Shown in pieces: positions 56,181-64,000 of a stretch of 64,000 nt of DNA (its first letter is position 1; each line of letters opens with the position of its first letter). Source of the DNA: Ixodes scapularis (taxonomy: Eukaryota > Arthropoda > Arachnida > Ixodida > Ixodidae). Under the pieces are notes generated by a model. That model made no database searches. It saw only the letters and a program-made list of their open reading frames with translations, and was not told the origin of the DNA. Both the position numbers and the translations under genes were made by a program. Location: positions 81,509,346 through 81,573,345 of the forward strand of contig NW_024609884.1 in the NCBI RefSeq assembly GCF_016920785.2. The letters run 5' to 3'.

Positions 56181-56245
56181 ATTTGACAGCAGGATTTTGG
56201 GCTACGTCTGTGTATTTTTGCGCGCTGCCACCGGTTTGTAATCAT
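56181..56245 (+). mobile_element. Penelope-like 3' tail remnant (PLE copy 9), next to exon A4
   Basis: A plus-strand scrap 'aaatttgacagcaggatttt' followed directly by the tail end 'cgtctgtgtatttttgcgcg' abuts the minus-strand copy 8. Most of the 3' tail seen beside A1-A3 is deleted. Confidence 0.65.
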
Positions 56246-56368
56246 GAAGAAACTCGTCTGCATCGCAACATTGATTAGCTATCGAATGAAGGTTCAGAAG
56301 ATACGCGTTCGGATAGAAGCGAATAAGCTGGCTTCCAGAAGCCGTGATTTCAAGACACGACCACTTAC

Positions 56369-56674
56369 CGGTTTGTTCCGTTGTGAAGTTGGTCGTGAAC
56401 TCTGGACCCGGTTTGACGGTCACAGCATGTACAGAGATGATGTAGACGGTGTATGGGCGTAGCTCTTCGAGGTTGACACGCTGCGACGACATGGGCACAA
56501 TTAGTTTGGTCTCGGTTTGTTCGATCGCACTGCACGGGAGGACCAGGCGCAGTGGTCTGTAGACCACTTCGTAATCACGAATAAGACCATTCGGCGTTGC
56601 AGGTGATAACCAGGTGAAGCTCGTTTGCCGTGCGAAGCTTCTTGTCATCTGAAGTTGCCGAACTTCACTGGGCG
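56369..56674 (-). CDS. FN3-domain exon A4 of the multi-FN3 gene (cassette 4)
   Basis: This 306-nt, phase 1-1 exon lies between CCATGCAG and GTAAGT. Its 102 residues run from APSEVRQLQM to TTNFTTEQT. Trp22 is kept; WLSPATPNGLIRDYEVV and CSAIEQTE are copy-specific (others have WLPP and CSPIEQTE). The second half equals the consensus of the family (MSSQRVNLEELRPY). The reading frame is intact. Confidence 0.88.
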
Positions 56675-57265
56675 CTGCATGGAAAAAGAAATACACAGAA
56701 GTAACCCTCTGGTAATTTTTGTGTGTTTGTTGGCTCTCATTATTCTCTGTTTCACTTGAACTGGACTGCTTTAAGCAAGGGTAAGTAGCTTTTGCCTGTG
56801 TCTCACAGCCGTCTAACCTTAAATGGTTTCGAATTATGGCAGGGTATACTGTTTCAGGTGTTTCCGTCCCAATCTCGCAGACTGTCGAGCGTTTGTAAAG
56901 CGCCTAATATTCTCTGCCCTTCTTCAGGAGGCAGCTTTCAGGGGCTCAGTGAATAAAAACCGCTGCCACTTCAAAACGCAAGGAAGTGGCCGAAAGCTGC
57001 TGGAACGTCATTATATGCCACCAAGTCTGCAGTTCTACATCTAGCGTTCGACTCGTATCATCCCGCTCAACTTCTATACGGCGAGCATGTATTCTAATCT
57101 GCGTCTTTGGCACATCGGAAACGCCAAGAGGGGCATGCCAATCAAAGGGCGACACAAAGAACACGTAGATAAGGCACGATGACAAGGCAGCGAAGCTCGC
57201 GCCAGCATTGGTTCAAGTCGGCGGGAAAGAAGCGCACGAGGTGGTGCGAGAAGCAGACGAACTTG
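56675..57265. repeat. Cassette-duplicated intron upstream of exon A4
   Basis: Paralogous to the flanks right of A1-A3, to about 57265 ('gcgagaagcagacgaactt'). Confidence 0.75.
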
Positions 57266-58299
57266 GAAAAGACGTTTGTCACATCACTACATCTGTTGGA
57301 AAGAAAAACCGACATTTTCATAACTTCTTAAATTGTCGGCCATGGCCCGGGAAGTTCAGCCGATTCATTAATCTGTTCTATCCAATTTATGCTAAGAATT
57401 GTTTCCAGATTTATAATGGCTCGCTGAGAAGTGCATCACGCATCATGCACAATTCTTTTGGTCCGCAAAATTAAACATACAAACTGGAGTAATCCCTAGC
57501 AGGTATACACCTCATTTCTCGGGACGCTGAAGTGCCACCGACTTACTAGATTTAATAGACCTCGATCGCGGGGGACCTCGCACGTTTCGCGTCGACCGGA
57601 TGAATAAGCAAGGATGTAATTGCAACGACTCCGGAAGCCAACCACCGCTTCTTCCTGCAAGTTATTTTAAGGAAATCTTTGTTTACTGGTTTGCAAGATA
57701 AAAAAAAAAGGAATCAACTTGGAACTAAAAAGAGACCGGCACTCCCAGAACAGAATGTACCCAAGAGGATACAAGGAGTCTCTTTTACTGAAGTGTTTAC
57801 TACACACGCGAAATGTTCAAGAATTTAGCTCTTTCATTTTCAATTTGACGAGAAATTCCTCCCTTAGTTTTATTTTGTTCGAATCATAATAAAAATATAA
57901 CCCTATTCACCGTTTGAGATGTTGTGGTGGGGTAAAGCGCTGGATATTCTATTTTCATTATCAAAATTTTTGTAGTGGGGTAGAGAACAGCCAACGAGGA
58001 CAGCAGACCCCCATCACAGCGCTTCGACAACTCAGCGCCAAAAGTGTTTGTTAGCACTACAACGCGTGCCATGTTTTCAAGCTTTGGTAAACTGTCCTAC
58101 TACAAATATCACTTCACCAAATAAACACAACACGTGAAACAGGCTTTGCCACGTGTAAACAGCGCACGAAGCGAGCTTACGAGGCGAGAGACGCAAGGCA
58201 GGTCTGCGCAGTCTACCCTGGTATGTCCTACCCGCCACTTCAGAAACGATGATGATCATATCTAGAGAAGCGCCCCCTGTAATTCGTGCTCGCCGCCAC
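57266..58299. other. Cassette-4-specific insertion, unassigned
   Basis: Cassettes 2 and 3 run straight from the 'gcgagaagcag' block to the 'ccgactcgatgtaccgcc' block, whereas here about 1 kb intervenes. No termini, TSD or coding motif were recognised; short frames only. Confidence 0.5.
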
Positions 58300-60080
58300 T
58301 GTCTTCATTCTCGTTCACCGGCTCGATGTACCGCCGGGCGTGTCCAGACGAAGCAAACGGTTAGCTCACCTGAGTAAATCAAAAACTAAGTTTTCCTTAT
58401 ACTTTGCATGTGCACTAAGAAGACATATTATGTGTTGCCTTGGCACTTCTTTGGGCCAAATGAAGTGAAGATAACGTAAGCCAATTCTATTTTCTTTCTA
58501 TTTCACAAGTTTTTTCAAGCGTACTAAACGCCAAAACAGCCCACATCGATTTTATGATGATTTTGAGATAAAAGGCTTAGCAATCATTTTTCATCGACAA
58601 ACCCAGTTTTTATTTTATTCATGCTCTCAATTAACGAATCCACCAGCTTCGAGCACCTGTGTAGTAAATCTCAGTGCGATAAGTTAAAAAAAACGATTTA
58701 TGCGGTCAGTTTCAAGTGCCTTCAATCCATTTCGCTCACGCTATAGCTCGGCTGGCCGCGTTTTGCCCTGGCAAGCTGCTGCTTCCTCTCCTGTGTTTCG
58801 TTCTCCCACCTTGCACGCTTAGGAGCGTCATCCAAATTTAAAAGACAAGTGACCTCGTGCTCAAAGCTTTTTGTAATCTCAGCTTTGCAAGTGGCATTTT
58901 TAGATTTGATTTGTTCATATGACTACTTTGGGCCCTGACCGGATGTGATAACAATAATTAAAAAGACACCGTCCCGCCAACGTGCTCGCCGTTTTTAATA
59001 TAACAAGAAAGCAAGTTCACTGTCGTTCCCGTTGTTCAATTCACTCAGGAATTAAACAAGTTACACGTGTCTTTAAAAAACAATCCGTTAATTGACAGTT
59101 CTCGCTTTTCTGACAATTTCTATTAGAACACCCATACTTGTATTTTAATGGTGATATGTTTTTTAAGGCAAGGATCCCGAGCTCGCAGCTTTATCTTCGT
59201 CAGTTGCTCCTGCTAGTCGAGAGTTCGCGCAGCCGGATGCATCCTTCAGCAAAGAGCTCGCGCTTGCAGCCTAGTAGCGGAATTGGGAAGCAAAAGATAA
59301 AGTAAAACAATCGGCAGATGAGCACGGATCGGTAAAAACTATGTGAATACCTTAAAAGAGCGGAGCAACTTTTCGAGCAAATATGTATCGGCGATATGAG
59401 AACACGATGGCGCTTGCGATTTCTAGCACTAAAACATGGGAACCGGGACTCGTAGCCAGTTGCCTGCGGGCTGCATGCGGCCCGCGAGCCGCGTGTTTAA
59501 GACCCCTGCTCTAGCCGATGGGATTACGTTTGTCATTCACACGCGTACTCATCATCAAGTCTGGCTGCCTGATCAACTTTTAGTTCGGCTGTTAGGGATA
59601 TCCAATGCAGGACTATGTGTCAAGTCCGGCGAATCGCGTCAAGACATATTACAAACTTATTCCGCAATGCGTCATGAGCTGAGCCTGCCGCCAAGCTGAA
59701 GCACGCCAGTTGCCGTGCCTACAACTCGTGAGTCCCCCTTGTTCCTAAAATCTTTCGGTACCCATTATGTTACATATACCGAAATATATCAAAGTAAACA
59801 CCGACTGCAGCAGCTAAATCGCTTCTTGAAAGTCATAAATATCAAAGCAGAATGTGATTTTCAGCGAAGTCATCACAAGTAGAAAACACGCTTTTGATTT
59901 TTTGAATTCTTATATTACTCGCTTGCAACTATACTCGCCTAGTACCTTTGAATGTAATTCAATTCCGTTTTCAAAGTAATTGTACTTTACTTAAGATAGT
60001 TCGTAGTAAAAGGAACTTAGATACCACTCTAAATACATTTTCCAATGGGTATTTAGTACTTTTGCTCCAATACTTTTGTT
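58300..60080. repeat. Cassette-duplicated intron between B4 and A4, main part
   Basis: This copy contains both the block shared with cassette 2 (58300-58800) and the block shared with cassette 3 (58830-59930), and lacks the two large insertions of cassette 3. It is therefore the best available approximation to the unduplicated intron. Confidence 0.72.
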
Positions 60081-60554
60081 GTGTATTTTGCACAAAACTG
60101 GTTTACACTCCATTTTGTAGCACAAAGCAAGCCACACGCGCTCCGCACACCTGCAAGGTCAGACTCGCCCCAGCATCCGCGCACGCACTGGCTTCCGCCC
60201 CGTGAGGTCGCCTCCCTCTCGCCTTTGTCCTTCACGACTCTCCTCCTCTCTGCCCGGCGCACTTCCCTTTCCATGGTTTTGTCCACAGACGGACCCCGTC
60301 AGCTTTTCCCTGTTATGTGGGTACTAACGCTTACGCATTAATGAGTTCAATGAGGAACTATGCTAACGGCGAATAATGCCACCAGAATTAAGCATATGTC
60401 GGCTTTCATAAAGTTGCCAATAACTAGTCACGTTCACGCATTTTTCATCACATCCGTTTTTTTTCTTTGACAGTTGCTACCATAGACATATTTAAACAAA
60501 CGACATGTGTATCGGTGATTCGTGCTGTCAGTCATTCAGTGGGAAATGTCTCAC
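60081..60554. repeat. Cassette-duplicated intron 3' of exon B4
   Basis: Same landmarks as 17930-18422 and 39840-40331. Confidence 0.78.
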
Positions 60555-60851
60555 CGGCAGGTGACGTGGTGAAGTTGAGCTCGGCAGCGACTTGAGAGCG
60601 ACCCGCGTCGTTCTCTGCGAACACCTTGGCCCGGTAGCGCGTGTAGGGCAGCAGGTCGCTGAAGACGAGTCTCATGTCCCCCGTGGTGTGGTTCAGCAGC
60701 CTGCTCTCCCACGGGTCGGCACTGTCCAGTTTCAAGTAGTAGCGGCGCACGACGCCGTTGGCAAGTTCACAGGGGACGGGCCCCCAGAAGATCACGTACT
60801 CGTCACCAGTCCCTTTCGAGTAGTTCAGGGCCGTCGGGGTTCCCTCGGGAA
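60555..60851 (-). CDS. FN3-domain exon B4 of the multi-FN3 gene (cassette 4)
   Basis: This 297-nt, phase 1-1 exon lies between TTTGTGTACAG and GTGAGA. The 99 residues carry Trp23, Cys28, NHT and NFT, with YYLKLDSADPW (Lys where the other copies have Glu) and MRLVFSDLL. It is the most 5' exon of the gene in the window. No upstream exon or promoter is visible between it and the right edge. Confidence 0.9.
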
Positions 60852-61904
60852 CTGTACACAAACATCAGACTTAGGTTACCGGTCGTTCTCTTCAGTATTT
60901 AGCATGCTGAGTACGATGAGACATGTCGACTCAGGTAAGCACCGTCGAAGACATTAGATACGTTTGCCGCACTAAAGAAAGCTTTTGCAGGGTGGAGAAT
61001 AAATATCGATATGATCTAAATCGCGATTTCAGCGAGACCAGTTTTACTATGATGATCTATACAAACCTTTCCCGCAAAAATAATTCCGAAGTATATATTT
61101 TTATTTATAATTTTGTGCTTTTCAGTTGCATACGTTTTTTATGTAAACCACATAATTATTATGCAAGAAAAATTTATATAAGGCTGAACACGAGCAAAAG
61201 AAGTTCCCTTTTGAGCAAATTGGAGCGTTGAACTTGATTACTACCTTCTACTTCGTTCGCACTACGTAGCGTCCCATATTGCAACAAAATCTGAACGCAA
61301 ATGAAAGAAGCGAAAACTAGAAGAAAATTAATGTCCATGTGCATTCAAGTCAGAAGCCAACAGAAAAATCAAATATATTTTCGTACTAACTCAAACAAGT
61401 CATGCTGTTTTTCATCTAGTATGGCGGAGATGACAGTAATGAAAGGTCATTGATTAATCTTTGTCTCATTTACAGTATTAAGTTATGGCGCATGGTTATT
61501 AGTGATCGGATGAATTGATTAATCAAATCGACCATGTTGAAAAATACATTTAGTGGTAAAAAATCACAGTTTTCTATAGATACATTGAATTAAATCAATG
61601 GCAATCTGATTTAAATCAAATAAAATGTGTCTTATTTTATGTTTTCCCACCCAAATCTCATATACAGAAAAGGAGAAAATATCTGACCGTCTTTCGTCAA
61701 CAATTGAAGAACCCATCAATATGCAATCTATTCAGGGTAGTACATCCAGCTAATAAGGAGGCACAAAAATGGGTTTCCATAGGTGTTTAGCAATTAGAGC
61801 GTACTGCAATTCAAGAAACCTTTGACTTTAGACTCCAGGTCATGCAGGGGCTTGACTGAATAAGCGTTCGCTATGAGGCAGGTGCATGCTCGATGTCAGG
61901 AGTA
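60852..61904. repeat. Cassette-duplicated 5' flank of exon B4, left part
   Basis: Matches 13148-14000 and 26530-27560 in order, including 'ggagaataaatatc', TTTAAATC stretches and 'gaacccatca', up to the insertion at about 61905. Confidence 0.78.
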
Positions 61905-63165
61905 TGACATGCTGTAATCCTGACCATAGCCTCCTCTATACTCACAAAGCCTGGCAGTTCGACGACGGAGCCATAGAGCGCCCGGTCGCAGATGTGGAGC
62001 GCGAGGACCTGGTAGCACAGAGCATTCCTCGGGGAAGCCGGTAGTAAGCGCACAACTTTCGCAGCAGCAATGACGCGCGAGGAACGTGAGGAGCACGAGC
62101 GGACATTCCACCGCTCGGGAGAAGTGTGTTTCGGCGTCTCGCCGCAGTGGGGTGCCCGTTACATGACTCTCCTAGTGTGCCTCAATGTCCTTCTGTTTAG
62201 GGTGATGCCACCCTTTGTAGTACCCGATGCCGACAGCACGCGCTCACGGGTAAAATACAAAGAAATCGACGAAAACAAAATGTCGCCGGAGCACAGTCAG
62301 CGCCACGAGCGCGTGCAGGGACACGTTCTTTCACGCGCTTCTGAACAAAAAGTAAAAATAAAAGTGTGAGACAAAATGGCCAGATGTCTCCACCCTAAGC
62401 AAAGCGCACATGAAGGCACCCTAGACTCTCCTCTCATCGGTTGTCTGCCGCTCTACCTTTTCACTTTCGGTGGCCGCGTCTCATGGTGATCTGCCAGGCT
62501 TTGTCATTATAGAGGAGGCCACCTCCTGACCTGCCCACAGAAGAATGCGCCAGCGCGCACATTGCAGTGCATGGCCGTGGCCGAAGCGTTTCGTCTCGCC
62601 ATGACTTCGCCGCGCTGCATCAAGGCTTTTTTTGTTTCCTAGTGTATCCGCATATCAATCGAAGGCCCGCAAGGCGCGACTGCCTTATCTGGTCCTGACC
62701 TGCTCTTCTCGGTAGGCCTCGCCCGATCGAGTCGTCAGTCGGCGGTCGCATGACAGATTCGTCACCAGTGGCGCCAGCTGTCAGCACAGTGGCTATATTT
62801 ATGGCTCATCCGAGAATGCACCTGATTTCGACGATGCCACAAGAGCAATCCTGCCTAAAAAACGACCTTGCTCTTCCGTGCCTGAGAATCGCGCTCTTTC
62901 GATCCAAGCAAACATGAAAGCGATGCACTCTCCACCATGCTACTGCTACTGCAATTGCAGCCTGCTGGCGCCACCCTACGGTAAGTGTTTCTGAGAAACA
63001 CATATAACTAGCCGCGCGCCGTGCGGGTCGTGCGCTAGACAGGCTGTGAACCGCGTTTGGGTCGCAGAGAAGCCTTTACCGAGCGCCCCCAATGGCAAAG
63101 CGACGCCCTTCATTGGCGACAGCGTCTTCCATAGGGAGCCATTGTGTGGGCAGGTCAGGATTACA
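61905..63165. mobile_element. Composite insertion with inverted ends in the B4 flank
   Basis: The inverted words 'ctgtaatcctgacc' (61912-61925) and 'ggtcaggattacag' (63152-63165) mark the outer ends. Inside, a TIR segment at 61926-62520 has ends 'tcacaaagcctggcag' and 'ctgccaggctttgtc', shared with 48750-49115. Cassettes 1 and 2 read through this site ('gccaggagcacgtact'). Interior frames are unassigned. Confidence 0.65.
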
Positions 63166-64000
63166 GTTGGTTGTGCCAGAAGCACGTACTAGCATAGTCT
63201 CTACAGCACAATCCACTTTTGGGGAAGCCTACAGCAGCCTGATCCGTAGCTCCAAAGGCGCTATCAAATTGAGGAAACAGTGTGACAACTCTGTCCATCA
63301 ACACGATGGAAAAATGTTTTCCGTAACCGTGTCGCAATAAGGCAACGGCAACTGTCGGGAAACATGCTTTGGCTGTTCGACAACCGTCTTCGACGATTTG
63401 TTGTCCGAAATTCGGAGAACACCCTGTCATACCGCGCTGAGGGCGCGGCAAACCAAGCCAAACACGGGGAACACTCCACTTTCTTGATTGTTTAATTTCG
63501 TACGTAGTGGCGCGGCAGCACAAGAAAAGAGAATCACAATGTGCTGGTGCGTTAGAAGGGACGGAAATTACCACGGCACGATATCATCCAGTGACTGTGA
63601 TTAGAAAACTTGACAGGGGGAGTATTGCCCACTCTTTATTTCATTAAAATGTTCTTCATTCGCTGAAGAAGCTGCTGGCCCTAACCGAGGAAGATGAGAT
63701 TGCTGCTATGTTCGTGATTTACGGCACCGCATTAAATGTTTCTGTCCGGTTTTGTTCTTCGCGCAATTCCTATTTCTATTGTAAAATCGAGTCAGCACCG
63801 GCAGTACCCAAAAGTGTCTTTTGTAGCGTGGTATTAAGCTGAACTGACAATATTTTTAAAACTGCGACACCGACATGATCGGCCTTCAACCGATCGGAAA
63901 AATAAATGTGTTTCAACGCTATTTTCCTTTATCGCCTGCTATGTGATCGCTTCATTCCCTAAAACGTCATGGGCATTTTGGAAAGCATTAAGCTGTCTGG
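63166..64000. repeat. Cassette-duplicated flank of B4, right part, to the window edge
   Basis: Matches 27535-28320: 'cacaatccacttttgg', 'gacaactctgtccatcaaca', 'cggagaacaccctgtca', 'cctaaccgaggaagatgag', 'aaaacgtcatggg'. No exon is seen. Confidence 0.75.

Overview
The window looks like a piece of a large, repeat-rich arthropod genome, most likely a tick. It has no bacterial gene organisation. It has spliced exons with consensus donors and acceptors. It is crowded with decayed Penelope-like elements (PLEs, with GIY-YIG endonuclease motifs), non-LTR retrotransposon pieces, hAT, DDE and Harbinger-like DNA transposon remnants, palindromic foldback elements and satellites. The tick assignment is inference from this repertoire and not from a diagnostic gene.

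The only well-supported host gene lies on the minus strand. Eight exons, each encoding one fibronectin type III (FN3) domain, form four successive B-A pairs. Read in transcript order they are B4 (60555-60851), A4 (56369-56674), B3 (40332-40628), A3 (35811-36116), B2 (18423-18719), A2 (16141-16446), B1 (12851-13147) and A1 (1431-1736). Every B exon is exactly 297 nt and every A exon exactly 306 nt. All begin after an AG, end before GTGAGA (B) or GTAAGT (A), have phase-1 introns at both ends and lack stops. The gene therefore carries a fourfold tandem duplication of a two-domain cassette in which any subset of exons can be joined in frame. The first and last exons of the gene lie outside the window, so its class (receptor phosphatase, adhesion molecule or other) is unknown.

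Layout on the plus strand. 0-1.3 kb: decayed Ty3/gypsy pol fused to a PLE. 1.4-14.2 kb: cassette 1 (A1, B1), with a satellite, a Harbinger-like element, three foldbacks and a second satellite between the exons. 15.4-29.1 kb: cassette 2 (A2, B2), whose 5' intron holds a 7.7 kb minus-strand LINE that itself contains two hAT-type elements and a MITE. 29.1-35.7 kb: cassette junction made of opposed PLE fragments plus nested palindromes. 35.8-54.8 kb: cassette 3 (A3, B3), whose 5' flank was expanded by a DDE transposase relic, a 114-bp satellite, LINE and motif-array elements and a 4.5 kb composite element. 54.8-56.2 kb: a second junction of opposed PLEs containing a perfectly bounded 801-bp foldback. 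56.4-64 kb: cassette 4 (A4, B4).

Because the cassettes are paralogous, they serve as empty-site controls for many insertions. The exons are much more alike than the introns next to them, and A1 and A3 share an identical block of about 110 bp. This suggests constraint, gene conversion, or both. PLE copies at the cassette edges are plausible substrates for the unequal recombination that amplified the exons.
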